A DNA stretch of 64,000 nucleotides. It comes from an uncultured Paracoccus sp. GTDB lineage: Bacteria; Pseudomonadota; Alphaproteobacteria; Rhodobacterales; Rhodobacteraceae. The stretch lies in assembly GCF_937873615.1 (NCBI RefSeq), contig NZ_CALMYP010000052.1:62001-126000 (forward strand). Direction: 5' to 3'. Positions 19,312-29,904 of this stretch are shown piece after piece. Under the pieces are notes generated by a model that was not told the DNA's origin, made no database searches, and saw only the letters and a program-made list of their open reading frames with translations. Numbering within the stretch: the first letter of the stretch is position 1; each line of letters starts with the position of its first letter. The position numbers and the translations under genes were made by a program.

Positions 19312-20130
19312 CTAGCGGCCCAGCTTGGCGTGAACCTCTTCCAGATCGACCTCGTCCCGGGGCATCTTGTTGTCGGGGTCGTCGAAATCATAGCGGAACA
19401 GCTGGAAGTCCCGCTTGTACATTTCCCAGACCAGGTGCCGTGACAGGTCGTCGAAATACTCGCTGACCTTATGGGCGCGCTTTGGGCCATGCCCTTCGGA
19501 TTCGTTGAAACGCGGCACCGCTTCGACATCGACCTTTACCGGCGTCTCGACTGCGTCGAGGACCTTCTGGATGCCTTCGTTGAACTTCTCGGTGAAGAAG
19601 ATCTGGTCGTAATGGCCGCCATTGTTGATGAAGGTCGAGATATGGCCCGACATGGCCGACCAGTGGATGTCCGGGTCCATCGGCCTGCGCCAGCGGATGG
19701 TGTCGCGCGCGAACAGCAGGAAGCGGCGGAAGGACTTGATCTGGTCGAAGTCGAAATCGTCTTCGGGGCTGCCGACCTCGATTCCGTATTTCTGGATCAG
19801 TTGCGGCACCAGATTGCCGCGATAACGCTTTCCGTTGCGCTGGATACCGGCGATCTTGTCGAAGAAGGACGACAGAATCCGCGCATAGGGGTTGCGCACG
19901 CAGGTGAAGCTGACGCCACGCCCGGCAAGAACCGCCTCCTCGATGGATTTCTGGCTGTCATCCAGCCCCCATTTGTGCAGCCCTTCGTTTGCATCGTGAA
20001 TATCGCCGTCGAAATAGCGGCCATGGTCGGAATAAAACATGATCTGCCCGATCGTCGAGCAGGCGCATTTCGGCACAACCCGATAGACCAGACTTTCGCT
20101 TTCGGTCATCCAGACGCCGGGAAAACCCAT
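19312..20130 (-). CDS. Sulfotransferase family 2 (PAPS-dependent carbohydrate sulfotransferase-like)
   Basis: This 272-residue protein has a 5'-phosphosulfate-binding motif, VPKCACSTIG, near residue 20 and a 3'-phosphate-binding motif, CVRNPYARILSSF, near residue 85. Both are hallmarks of eukaryote-like carbohydrate sulfotransferases. It would transfer sulfate from PAPS to a surface glycan. The start at 20130 is preceded by GAAGAAGGA on the minus strand, and the longer in-frame ORF beyond it has no similarity. It is divergent from the GT14/DUF5928 gene, which suggests that the two act on the same polysaccharide. Confidence 0.85.
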   Translation of the reverse strand: MGFPGVWMTESESLVYRVVPKCACSTIGQIMFYSDHGRYFDGDIHDANEGLHKWGLDDSQKSIEEAVLAGRGVSFTCVRNPYARILSSFFDKIAGIQRNGKRYRGNLVPQLIQKYGIEVGSPEDDFDFDQIKSFRRFLLFARDTIRWRRPMDPDIHWSAMSGHISTFINNGGHYDQIFFTEKFNEGIQKVLDAVETPVKVDVEAVPRFNESEGHGPKRAHKVSEYFDDLSRHLVWEMYKRDFQLFRYDFDDPDNKMPRDEVDLEEVHAKLGR

Positions 20131-20262
20131 TTCAAATCCTTCTTCGTGTCGTGGCGGGTTGCGGTACTCGCCAAAATTGTGGAGACAAAAGCAGATTGCC
20201 GCAGGATTATCAACGGGCCGCAGCCCCGTCCTGCATCTTGAACGGAGCTTCGTCGGAGCGTC

Positions 20263-21840
20263 ATGGCAAAGATTGCCTTCATCCTTTTGGCCCATAAGGA
20301 TCCCGAAGGTCTGATCGCCCAGGCCGAACGGCTGACCGCGACCGGCGATTGCGTGGCGATTCACTATGACGCGAGTTCAAGCCCGACCGACTTCAACCGT
20401 ATTCGCGCCGCACTGGGCAGCAACCCGAACGTGACCTTTGCGGTGCGGCGCCACAAATGTGGCTGGGGGGCATGGTCGCTCGTTCTGGCTTCGCTGGACG
20501 CGGTGCGCGCGGCGGCGGACAGCTTTCCGGCGGCAACGCATTTCTACATGCTCTCAGGCGATTGCATGCCGATCAAGTCGGCGGAATATGCGCGTGCGCT
20601 GCTGGATGCTGAGGATGTCGATTACATCGAGAGCTTCGACTTCTTCACCTCGGACTGGATCAAGACCGGGATGAAGGAGGATCGGCTGATCTATCGCCAC
20701 TGGTTCAACGAGCGGAGCCAGCCGAGGCGGTTCTATCTCAGCTATGAGTTCCAGAAGCGGTTTCGGCTGACCCGCAAGATCCCCGAAGACCTGCAGATGA
20801 TGATCGGCAGCCAATGGTGGTGCCTGCGCCGGGACACCATCGAAAAGGTGCTGAGGTTCTGCCGCACCCGCCGCGATGTGATGCGCTTCTTCTCGACCAC
20901 CTGGATCCCGGACGAAACCTTCTTTCAGACCGTCGTCCGCCATGTCGTGCCGCGCGACCAGATCCGCACGCGTACGCTGACCTATCTGATTTTCACCGAT
21001 TACGGGATGCCGGTTGTCTTCTGTAACGATCATTACGACATGCTGCTCAGGCAGGACTATCTGTTTGCCCGCAAGATCAGCGCCGAGGCCGAGGATCTGA
21101 GGGCTCGTCTCGGTGCGCTCTGGCAGGCAGAGGGGCTGCATTTCGCCATTTCGGGCGAGGGCAAGCCGCTGTTTCGCTATCTGACCGGGCGCGGGCGGAT
21201 CGGACAGCGTTTTGCGCCGCGCTTCTGGGAAACGGAAGCGACGCTCGGTCGGCAAAGCGTGCTGCTGATGATCGTGGCCAAGAAATGGCATGTGGCCAAG
21301 CGCCTGACCGCCGCTATTCGGCGTCATACCGACATTCCGGCGGTCGATTACCTGTTCAACGAACGCGATGCCGGGCTGCCGGACCTTGGCGGTGCCGAAA
21401 CCTCGGTTGCCAAGCGCGAACGCCATCGCCGGGCGCTGATCCGGATATTGATGACCGAATTCGACGATTCGCGCCTCGTCATCTGCATCGACCCCTCGGC
21501 TTTCTACCTGATAAACGATCTGGCCGGCGACAAGGCCGAGGCACGGGTCCTGCTGATCGAGACCGATTTCGATGACGATTATCTGCGCGGGCATCTCGGT
21601 CGGGTCGGGTTGGCCAACGCCTCGACCCCGCCCGAGGTTCTTGACCGGCTGTTGCCAGCGGTGCGCGGCGACCTTCTGCAGGAGGCCGAGCGCCTGCGCG
21701 AAACAAACCTCGTTGGCCTGACCGAGATCAGTGCCGAAGCCGGCCTGGCGCGAAATTCCCGCGCCATTGCCGATTTCCTGGATATTGACGAGGATAGCGC
21801 CGGCATGATCGCCTCCACCCCGAACTTCTTCGATGATTGA
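20263..21840 (+). CDS. GT14 (core-2/I-branching) glycosyltransferase with DUF5928 C-terminal domain
   Basis: This 525-residue protein has a GT14 N-terminal domain: FILLAHKDPEG, IHYDASSSPTDF, CGWGAWSLVLASLDA, YMLSGDCMPIKS and QWWCLRR, ending with TWIPDETFFQTV. GT14 enzymes add a branching sugar (GlcNAc or xylose) to a glycan. The C-terminal 200 residues match the DUF5928 domain I recall from Rhodobacteraceae, which has no known function. AACGGAGC precedes the ATG. The neighbouring sulfotransferase suggests building of a branched, sulfated extracellular polysaccharide. Confidence 0.85.
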   Translation: MAKIAFILLAHKDPEGLIAQAERLTATGDCVAIHYDASSSPTDFNRIRAALGSNPNVTFAVRRHKCGWGAWSLVLASLDAVRAAADSFPAATHFYMLSGDCMPIKSAEYARALLDAEDVDYIESFDFFTSDWIKTGMKEDRLIYRHWFNERSQPRRFYLSYEFQKRFRLTRKIPEDLQMMIGSQWWCLRRDTIEKVLRFCRTRRDVMRFFSTTWIPDETFFQTVVRHVVPRDQIRTRTLTYLIFTDYGMPVVFCNDHYDMLLRQDYLFARKISAEAEDLRARLGALWQAEGLHFAISGEGKPLFRYLTGRGRIGQRFAPRFWETEATLGRQSVLLMIVAKKWHVAKRLTAAIRRHTDIPAVDYLFNERDAGLPDLGGAETSVAKRERHRRALIRILMTEFDDSRLVICIDPSAFYLINDLAGDKAEARVLLIETDFDDDYLRGHLGRVGLANASTPPEVLDRLLPAVRGDLLQEAERLRETNLVGLTEISAEAGLARNSRAIADFLDIDEDSAGMIASTPNFFDD

Positions 21841-21850
21841 GGATGCCCCG

Positions 21851-22234
21851 ATGGCCTATGACTACGACGACAACAACATCTTCGCCCGCATCCTGCGTGG
21901 CGAAATCCCGAACGATACCGTCCTGGAAACCCCGCATACACTGGCCTTTCGCGACATTCGCCCGCTGGCACCCAGCCATGTGCTGGTAATCCCGAAGGGC
22001 AGATATGTGACCTTCGACGATTTCGCCGAAAATGCTTCGGACGATGAGATTGCCGATTTCATGCGCTCCGTCGCCAAGATCACCCGCGCCGAAGGGCTGT
22101 CCACAGGCGCGGGCGGCAACGGCTTCCGTGCCATCACCAATGCCGGGAATGACGGCGTGCAGGAGGTGCCGCATTTCCACCTTCACATCCTCGGCGGTCG
22201 CGTGATGGGCCCGATGGTGCTGCGGCACGACTAG
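21851..22234 (+). CDS. HIT family protein (HinT-like purine nucleoside phosphoramidase)
   Basis: This 127-residue histidine-triad hydrolase has the motif HFHLHILGG at its C-terminus and the adenosine-binding IFARILRGEIP and PLAPSHVLVIPK motifs upstream. HinT enzymes cleave AMP from phosphoramidates such as adenylated lysine. I chose the ATG at 21851 (MAYDYD) over 21833 because GAGGA lies 6 nt upstream of it. The earlier ATG would overlap the DUF5928 stop. Likely co-transcribed with that gene. Confidence 0.92.
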   Translation: MAYDYDDNNIFARILRGEIPNDTVLETPHTLAFRDIRPLAPSHVLVIPKGRYVTFDDFAENASDDEIADFMRSVAKITRAEGLSTGAGGNGFRAITNAGNDGVQEVPHFHLHILGGRVMGPMVLRHD

Positions 22235-22519
22235 GTCGCGTCTTCCCGTCAGGGAGGAGAGTTGCAAATGGGTCAGGTTCCTTGCGGAGCCTGATGTGCG
22301 GAAAAGAATTCGAAATCAGTTGACTGCAAGCCTTTATTCAACCTTTCGACGCGTGCTGTCCACCTTGCGCATCCGATAGCTGTTCAGGATCTCCGAACCA
22401 CCTCAGTTTCTCGCTGGCTCGGCACATAGTTGGCGATTGCATCTCGCCATGTGGATGCATAGCGTGATGCGGGAAGTTACCCGTCTCGCCTGTGTGTTTC
22501 GTCAATTGTCCTGCTCAAC
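22235..22519. other. 285-bp intergenic region with no recognised gene
   Basis: The stretch has lower GC and weak coding signal in all frames. It contains GGGAGGAGAGTTGCAA followed by short frames only. A minus-strand frame near 22370-22450 reads a peptide fragment containing TWRDAIANYVPSQRE without a start, which I could not assign to a family. It could be a decayed gene end. The region also has to hold the promoter for the downstream cluster. Confidence 0.4.
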
Positions 22520-23071
22520 ATGACCAGCCCGGAACCGTCACTTCTGCGCAGGATGATCCGGCGGGCGATTGCGCTCTCGGGGATTGCGGCGGCGCTGCTG
22601 TTGGGATGGTGGATGCGGATCGAAGCGGCCCGCAGCCCCGATCTTCTGCCCGAGATCCGGCTTGGCGAGAGTGTCAGCCTCGGACGCACGCAGCTGCGGC
22701 CGGACAGCCTGACGCTTGAGGATGGCCGGCTCGTGCTTCGGGCCTTGGCGGAGAATGTGACCGGCGAGACCCAGTCGTCGCCCTTCGGCATCCCGGCCCG
22801 CCCGCCGGAGGCGGTGATCGGTGACAGCGTCTTGCCCACGCCCGAGATCGTTCTGCTGCGCGATCAGGCACCGCTCGGGCAGTTGCAGCCGCGCCTGCCC
22901 GAGGAAATCTCGATGATCTGGACGCTGCCAGAGGATTGGCGACCGGTGCCCGTGACGCTCAGATTCTCTCGTGAGACCTTCAAGCTTCGCGACAATCTTT
23001 ACGGTCAGGCCAGCTGGCTCGGTCATGTGCCGGCGGCAACGCTGACCGCCTTGCCGGGGACCGCGCCGTGA
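22520..23071 (+). CDS. Uncharacterised single-pass envelope protein, first of three coupled genes
   Basis: This 183-residue protein has an N-terminal Arg-rich segment and one transmembrane helix (about 17-33), followed by a beta-rich domain with a hydrophobic strand pattern ending MIWTLPEDWRPVPVTLRF. That ending resembles the last strands of telokin/DUF4352-type immunoglobulin folds. I do not recognise a specific family. No good ribosome site precedes the ATG. The stop overlaps the next start by GTGA. The soluble part would be periplasmic by topology. Confidence 0.6.
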   Translation: MTSPEPSLLRRMIRRAIALSGIAAALLLGWWMRIEAARSPDLLPEIRLGESVSLGRTQLRPDSLTLEDGRLVLRALAENVTGETQSSPFGIPARPPEAVIGDSVLPTPEIVLLRDQAPLGQLQPRLPEEISMIWTLPEDWRPVPVTLRFSRETFKLRDNLYGQASWLGHVPAATLTALPGTAP

Positions 23072-23601
23072 ACCTCGTCAGGACCATGGCGATCCTGCTT
23101 TTTGCCGTTGCCGCGCTTGGCGCGATGATGCTGACCAATCCGGGTCGCGACCGCGCCTTTCAGCCGATGGTGGCCCGGATCGCGGCGGGCGACCAAGGAC
23201 AGGCGCGGCTGTTCTCGGCGCGGATCGACGGCTGGCATCTGGAACCGGCACTGAGCCTGCCATCCGGCGAAAGAACGAGTGAGGGGGTTTTCCTCGTCCT
23301 CGACCTGACGGCTGCCGGGACCACGGAATCGACCACGCTTGCCGCCGACTGGATCGGGGCAAGCGGGCGGCGCTATGCCACCACGGCCCGTGCCGAGGGC
23401 TTGCCGCGCCGGCTCGATACCGCCTGGATGCAGCCCGGTCTGGACTCGGAGCTTACGGCCACGTTCGAATTGCCCGAAGATGAGATCATGGGGGGCGCGC
23501 TGTTGTTGCACCTGCCGCGTATGCCGGCCCTGGAGGGCGCCTTGCTGATGGCGCCGCCCCAGACGCCGCCAGCAATCCGGCTGGCGCCGGTGTCCCGATG
23601 A
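23068..23601 (+). CDS. Uncharacterised signal-anchored protein, second of three coupled genes
   Basis: This 177-residue protein starts at a GTG that overlaps the previous stop. It has an N-terminal hydrophobic helix (IL...ALGAMMLT) and then a beta-rich domain with the strand ATFELPEDEIMGGALLLHLP, similar in spacing to the end of the preceding protein. Its function is unknown. It is translationally coupled on both sides (GTGA before, ATGA after). Confidence 0.6.
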   Translation: MNLVRTMAILLFAVAALGAMMLTNPGRDRAFQPMVARIAAGDQGQARLFSARIDGWHLEPALSLPSGERTSEGVFLVLDLTAAGTTESTTLAADWIGASGRRYATTARAEGLPRRLDTAWMQPGLDSELTATFELPEDEIMGGALLLHLPRMPALEGALLMAPPQTPPAIRLAPVSR

Positions 23602-24137
23602 AGCGCGGGCTCTGGATTCTGGCCGCCCTCGCCATGACGGTGGCCGCCTGCGGGATTGCCGGCTGGCCCGACTGGCAGGACTGGCGCCGCACCCAGGTCC
23701 TGAATGAGTCGCGCCCCGAATCCGACATGGCAGTTCTGTCTGGCACGGAGATCCGCATCCGCCGCCAGGCGGTGCTGACGCTGCCGGACCTTCCCGACCG
23801 GGCGGTGATCTGGTTGCAGCTGGCGGTGTCGCCGACGCCTGCCGCAGCGGCAAGCCTTGGCGGTTGCAATCCCGTGCTGCGCGATGGTCGGGGCCGGCGC
23901 TTCCTGCCGCTCTCCGACGAGCTTGGCCTCAAGCTCCTCAAGATACTCGGGCGGGACTGGGCGATAAGCTGCGCGCAATCGCTTCGTGCCGCCGATGGCG
24001 CCGGGGCGGTCTCGGATCAGGTCTATCTGGTGCCGGTGGATGTCGTCGATGCGCTTGAGCTGGAAGTTTCCGGGCCGGAAACCCGTCCCGATGGGGCGAT
24101 CTTCACGCTGTCGCCGCAGCCTCTGACCTTGCCCTAG
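23598..24137 (+). CDS. Uncharacterised probable lipoprotein, third of three coupled genes
   Basis: This 179-residue protein has a short signal sequence with a lipobox-like VAAC at residues 15-18, so Cys18 would be lipidated. The mature part has two further Cys residues (GGCNP and AISCAQS) and the same terminal beta pattern (QVYLVPVDVVDALELEV) as its two neighbours. Its function is unknown. Its 3' end overlaps the convergent polytopic membrane gene by 35 bp. Confidence 0.6.
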   Translation: MKRGLWILAALAMTVAACGIAGWPDWQDWRRTQVLNESRPESDMAVLSGTEIRIRRQAVLTLPDLPDRAVIWLQLAVSPTPAAAASLGGCNPVLRDGRGRRFLPLSDELGLKLLKILGRDWAISCAQSLRAADGAGAVSDQVYLVPVDVVDALELEVSGPETRPDGAIFTLSPQPLTLP

Positions 24138-25374
24138 CCCCGGCCAGACGCAGGCCCGCGGCGAGAACGCAGAATTGCAGCGGGCTGACCAGCAATCCCC
24201 CCGGAGGAGCACCGGGCGGACCGAAGAGCGCGTCCAGCGGTTGCTCTAGCAGGCCCCAGACCAGCCGGTCATGCGGCCCGATCAGATGCGCCGCGCCGAT
24301 CCACGCCCAGTTGCCCAGCCAGTCGACCAGCCGCCACAGGACCAGCACCGACAACATCAGCCGCAGCCCTGCCGATCCCGCCAGCATCACCCCGTTCGCG
24401 ACCGCATGCCAGCGTTTCAGAGTGCCCATCCAGAAATGGCCCAGGAAATCCCGCACCGGTTTCGACAGCGACTGCCAGCGCCGGATCGCCCCGGCGCCCG
24501 CGACACGGGTTCTTTCCGCGATTTCATTGGGATTGTGGCCATGCACGATGGCGCCGAGGTTGAACCAGACCAACGGCAGCAGCGCATACCAGAAAAGCTG
24601 TGTCACGAAGGGCCAGGGCTCGAAAGGCGGGGCCCAGTCCACGGGTCGTGGGGCGATGGAAGAAGTCTCGGCAAATGCCGGGCCGGCGATGGAGGAGAAT
24701 ACCGCCCCCGACAGCGGCAGTGCCGCCAGCCAGGCCGCGATCCCGCTGATCCAGCCCGAGATGACATAAAGGCCGAGCGCCGCCCAGGTCGCCTCGCACA
24801 CGACCACGATCATCGGCCAGATGGCAGCCGCGCTTGCCGTCTGCTGGCGCTTGGCAAGGCGGCGCATCAGCCAGACCAGTGCGACCGCGCACACGACCCA
24901 ATAGGTCTGACCCACGTCGAAGGCCGAGCGCGCTTGCGCCGCAGTGCTGAAATCGGTTCGCGACATCTCTGTTTCGATGAGAAGCTGGGCATATTCGCGC
25001 AGCGTGTTGCCCATCAGACCCCAGCCCGCGTAATAGCCGTAGAAGGGGATCAGCGCCACCACCAGGACCGCCGCCCAAGGCATCGCGCCAGAGGTCTCGG
25101 TCGCATCGGACGGGGGTGCCGCGTCTGGGGGTGAGGCGTCGCGCAGCAGCGTGAAGGAGCCGACGAAGACCAGCAGTTGCACCAGCAGCACCGTCGACAG
25201 CGTCACCAGCCCCAGCAACCGGCTTTCCAGGCCGATCTCGACCGAGACACGCAGAAGGATCTTCGACGCCAGGAACCCGGCTGCCCAGATCGCCGCCAGC
25301 ACCGGCCCGTGGCGCAGCGCCAGTTTCAGGCTCAGCGAGATGTGTCGACGGATGATCGAGTCGCCGGTAGCCAT
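24103..25374 (-). CDS. Uncharacterised polytopic membrane protein
   Basis: This protein is about 423 residues with some eight hydrophobic segments (for example VLAAIWAAGFLASKILL, LVTLSTVLLVQLLVFVG, WAAVLVVALIPFYGYY, FWYALLPLVWFNLGAI). One acidic/Pro-rich loop lies at about 80-100. I see no transporter or enzyme motif. The start is uncertain: the ATG at 25374 gives a compact N-terminus, and the in-frame ATG at 25446 adds 24 residues. Neither has a clear ribosome site. The longer open frame to 26094 overlaps mprF and is a shadow. It is convergent with, and overlaps, the three-gene envelope cluster. Confidence 0.6.
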   Translation of the reverse strand: MATGDSIIRRHISLSLKLALRHGPVLAAIWAAGFLASKILLRVSVEIGLESRLLGLVTLSTVLLVQLLVFVGSFTLLRDASPPDAAPPSDATETSGAMPWAAVLVVALIPFYGYYAGWGLMGNTLREYAQLLIETEMSRTDFSTAAQARSAFDVGQTYWVVCAVALVWLMRRLAKRQQTASAAAIWPMIVVVCEATWAALGLYVISGWISGIAAWLAALPLSGAVFSSIAGPAFAETSSIAPRPVDWAPPFEPWPFVTQLFWYALLPLVWFNLGAIVHGHNPNEIAERTRVAGAGAIRRWQSLSKPVRDFLGHFWMGTLKRWHAVANGVMLAGSAGLRLMLSVLVLWRLVDWLGNWAWIGAAHLIGPHDRLVWGLLEQPLDALFGPPGAPPGGLLVSPLQFCVLAAGLRLAGARARSEAAATA

Positions 25375-25641
25375 GCAGTGTTGTCCCGTCAGATCGAAGG
25401 CAAACTGCGCCGGGCCGGATGGCCTGTCAAGCGACTGTTCGGCCATCCGGCCAGCCCCGATATTTCCGTCCGTCAGGCGCAAGGCAGCCTCGATCCGGGC
25501 AGTGCCGCCGCTGGACCGGGTTTCGACGAGATTACAAATTCGTAATAACCCGGATTTTGCCGATTGAACGGTTTCCAGACTCCGCCGGTTTCGCGTATCG
25601 ACAGCGCAGAAATTTTGCCCGGCGATCGGAACGGAGTTCGA

Positions 25642-28224
25642 ATGGCCCTGAAGTTGCAATCCCTGCGGGGCGCCGTGCCCGTCCTTCTGGGCGTGGCGCT
25701 GTTCGGGCTCGGGCTTTACGCGCTTTATCACCTGCTGCGTCCGGTTGATCCGGCCGATGTCATGACGCAGATCCGGGCCGTGCCGCTTCGGACCCTGATC
25801 GCGGCGCTTGCGGCGACGGCGGCCGGTTATGGCGCGCTGGTCTTCTATGACTGGTTCGGGTTGCGCTTCATCGGCAAATCGCTGCCGCCCGATCTTGTCG
25901 GCATTGGCGGCTTTCTGGGCTATGCCTTCGGTAATACCATCGGGATCAGCGCGATCTCGGGCGGGGCCGTGCGCTATCGGATCTATTCGATGGCCGGGCT
26001 TAACGCGTTGGAGGTTGCCGCCGTCTCGGGCTATGTCTCGGTCGCGCTCGGGGTCGGCCTGACGCTGGTGGGGCTGACGGGCCTTGCGCTTCATCCGGGC
26101 GTGCTCGGGGCCTATCTTCCCTATGCGCCGGGAACCGTTCGGCTGGTCGCCGGTGGGATCGTGGTGGTATCCCTTGGCGCCATCGTCTGGCTGTCCATGA
26201 CGCAGCGCAGCCTGAAGATCCGGGAATTCGCGCTGCGCGTGCCTCTGCTTCCCGATCTGGGCGGGCAGCTTGCCGTGACCCTCGTCGACATCGCGGCGGC
26301 GTCCTTTGCGCTATGGGTCCTGCTGCCGGCGGGAAAGCCGGATTTCGCCGTTTTCGTGGCCGTCTATGCCACCGCGAGCATGATCGGCATCCTGAGCCAT
26401 GTCCCCGGCGGCATCGGCGTGTTCGAGACCGTCGTCATCGGTGCCATGCCCGCATCGGTGCCGGTCGGGGACGTGGCCGCGGCGCTGCTGCTGTTCCGGC
26501 TGATCTATTACATCCTGCCCTTCATGCTGGCCTTCCTGCTGGTGGCCCTGAACGAGGCGCGCCTTGCCAGCGGGACAGGAAAGCAGCTTCTGGCCCGCTA
26601 TCCCGAGATCCAGCCGGCGCTGACGACGCTGCACGGGCTGTCGCCGTTGCTGGTCGCCGTCGTCGCGTTTGGCTTCGGTATCTGGCTGCTTCTGGTGACC
26701 ATGATCCCCTCGGTCGGTGCGGACGCCATGGCCGAGCGCGATATCGTCGGCACGCTGCTGCTTGAGGGGGGCACCCTCGCCTCGGCGGTTGCCGGGGTCA
26801 TGCTGCTGATCGTGTCGCATGGGTTGGCCCGGCGTGTCGCCTCGGCGTGGTGGTTCACGATGGCGGCCCTTCTGGCCGGTGCGGTCGCCTCTCTCATGAA
26901 CGATTTCGCCGTCGGGAATGCCGCCTTTCTGGGCCTCGGGGCGTTGGTGCTGCTGCCTTTTCGCAAGGCCTTCGACCGGCCCGGCAGCCTGACCGAGGGC
27001 GTGTTCGGGCCGCGCTGGATCGCAACGGTGCTGGGTGCCGCCCTTGCCGCCGCAGCCTTCTTCTTCTTTGCCCACAAGACCGTTCCCTATACCAACAACC
27101 TGTGGGTCGAGTTCTCGCGCAGTTCCGACACGCCGCGCGCGCTCAGGGCGGGGCTGGCGGCAACGGCGCTGCTGTTCTTCTTCGGCGTTTTCACCCTGAC
27201 GCGCCCCATGCGCCGCAAACCGGCGGCTGAGGATACCGGCGATGGACGGGGTCTTTCGGCGGCAATGTGCGCGGCGGGCGACGACCCGCAGGCCTGGCTG
27301 AGCCAGACCGGGGACAAGCGGTTTCTGTTCTCGGAATCGGGCAATGCCTTCCTGACCTATGCGGTGCGCGGCGGGTCATGGATCGCGCTTGGCGATCCGG
27401 TCGGCGATCCGGCAGAGTTCGAGGCGCTGTGCTGGGCCTTTGCCGATCAGGCGGCACGGGCCAATGGCCGGCCGGTCTTTTACGAGGTCAGCGGGCGTAA
27501 CCTGCCGCTCTGGGTCGAACTCGGGCTGACGCTGAACAAGATCGGCGAAGAAGCCGTGGTCGACCTTCCGGCCTTCAACCTGACGGGTGGGCGGTTCAAG
27601 AACATGCGCGCGATGTCGAACAGGTGCCGACGGGAAGGCTTTGACTTCGCCTTGCAGCAGGCCCCGCACGACCCGGCGCTGATGGCGGATCTGCGTGCGG
27701 TGTCCGATGCCTGGCTGGGGGGCAAGACGGGAAACGAAAAGCGGTTCTCGGTCGGTCGCTTCGATCCGGCCTGGCTGGACCATTTCGATATCGCCATCAT
27801 TCGCAAGGACGGGCAAATCGTCGCCTTCGCCAATATCATGTCGGCGGCAAACGGAAAGCGTCTGGCGGTGGATCTGATGCGCTACCTGCCCGAGGGAGCC
27901 TCGGGCCTGATGGAATACATGTTCCTCTGCATCATCGAGCATTACAAGGCCGAGGGTGCCGAGGAATTCAGCCTTGGCACGGCGCCGCTTGCCGGGCTTT
28001 CCGAACGCTCGGTGGCGCGATCCTGGAACCGTTTCGGCAGGCTCATCTATCGCCACGGCAATGCCTTCTACAATTTCGAGGGGCTGCGCAGCTTCAAGCA
28101 GAAGTTCCAGCCGGAATGGCGACCGCGCTATCTGGCCTTGCCGCCGCATGTGTCGCCGATGATCGCTATGCGCGACGCCGCATTGCTGATCGCCGGATCT
28201 GCGCGGGGCCTGTTGTCCCGCTAG
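25642..28224 (+). CDS. mprF: Bifunctional aminoacyl-phosphatidylglycerol synthase/flippase (MprF)
   Basis: This 860-residue inner-membrane protein has an N-terminal flippase part (to about residue 510) with some 14 transmembrane segments and the UPF0104-type motifs SAISGGAVRYRIY and GILSHVPGGIGVFE. The C-terminal DUF2156 aminoacyltransferase domain begins near 535 (LFSESGNAFLTYAVRGGS, ALGDPVGDP). It transfers Lys or another amino acid from charged tRNA to phosphatidylglycerol and moves the lipid outward, lowering surface charge. CGGAG precedes the ATG at 25642. The amino acid used cannot be told from sequence alone. Confidence 0.92.
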   Translation: MALKLQSLRGAVPVLLGVALFGLGLYALYHLLRPVDPADVMTQIRAVPLRTLIAALAATAAGYGALVFYDWFGLRFIGKSLPPDLVGIGGFLGYAFGNTIGISAISGGAVRYRIYSMAGLNALEVAAVSGYVSVALGVGLTLVGLTGLALHPGVLGAYLPYAPGTVRLVAGGIVVVSLGAIVWLSMTQRSLKIREFALRVPLLPDLGGQLAVTLVDIAAASFALWVLLPAGKPDFAVFVAVYATASMIGILSHVPGGIGVFETVVIGAMPASVPVGDVAAALLLFRLIYYILPFMLAFLLVALNEARLASGTGKQLLARYPEIQPALTTLHGLSPLLVAVVAFGFGIWLLLVTMIPSVGADAMAERDIVGTLLLEGGTLASAVAGVMLLIVSHGLARRVASAWWFTMAALLAGAVASLMNDFAVGNAAFLGLGALVLLPFRKAFDRPGSLTEGVFGPRWIATVLGAALAAAAFFFFAHKTVPYTNNLWVEFSRSSDTPRALRAGLAATALLFFFGVFTLTRPMRRKPAAEDTGDGRGLSAAMCAAGDDPQAWLSQTGDKRFLFSESGNAFLTYAVRGGSWIALGDPVGDPAEFEALCWAFADQAARANGRPVFYEVSGRNLPLWVELGLTLNKIGEEAVVDLPAFNLTGGRFKNMRAMSNRCRREGFDFALQQAPHDPALMADLRAVSDAWLGGKTGNEKRFSVGRFDPAWLDHFDIAIIRKDGQIVAFANIMSAANGKRLAVDLMRYLPEGASGLMEYMFLCIIEHYKAEGAEEFSLGTAPLAGLSERSVARSWNRFGRLIYRHGNAFYNFEGLRSFKQKFQPEWRPRYLALPPHVSPMIAMRDAALLIAGSARGLLSR

Positions 28225-28363
28225 GCGGATGCCCCCGAGCCTCGGGCGGACCGTGCCATTCGACGTCGCTGGTGCCGATGATCCGGGTCCGGTCCGGTCT
28301 GTCGCACTGGTTTCCGGGTCCTGTGCGCAAATGTCCTGCCCAAATATATTGCTAACTGAATAA

Positions 28364-29758
<1,395 letters not shown>

Positions 29759-29904
29759 GTCTGCCGAGGATATCGCGGCAGATCATCACTCTGGCCCGAA
29801 GGTTCGCAAGGCGGATGTGGATCCGATAATATCCGGATCTCGCTCTGCGGGCCTTCGGCGGTGAGGTCTGGCCAATAGACAGTCACCCAGCGGAAATGAC
29901 AGGG

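Noticed and set aside
25375-26094. The N-terminal extension of the minus-strand membrane protein up to 26094.
   Set aside because: It overlaps the mprF coding region, is charged and has no hydrophobic pattern, while the part below 25374 is clearly polytopic.
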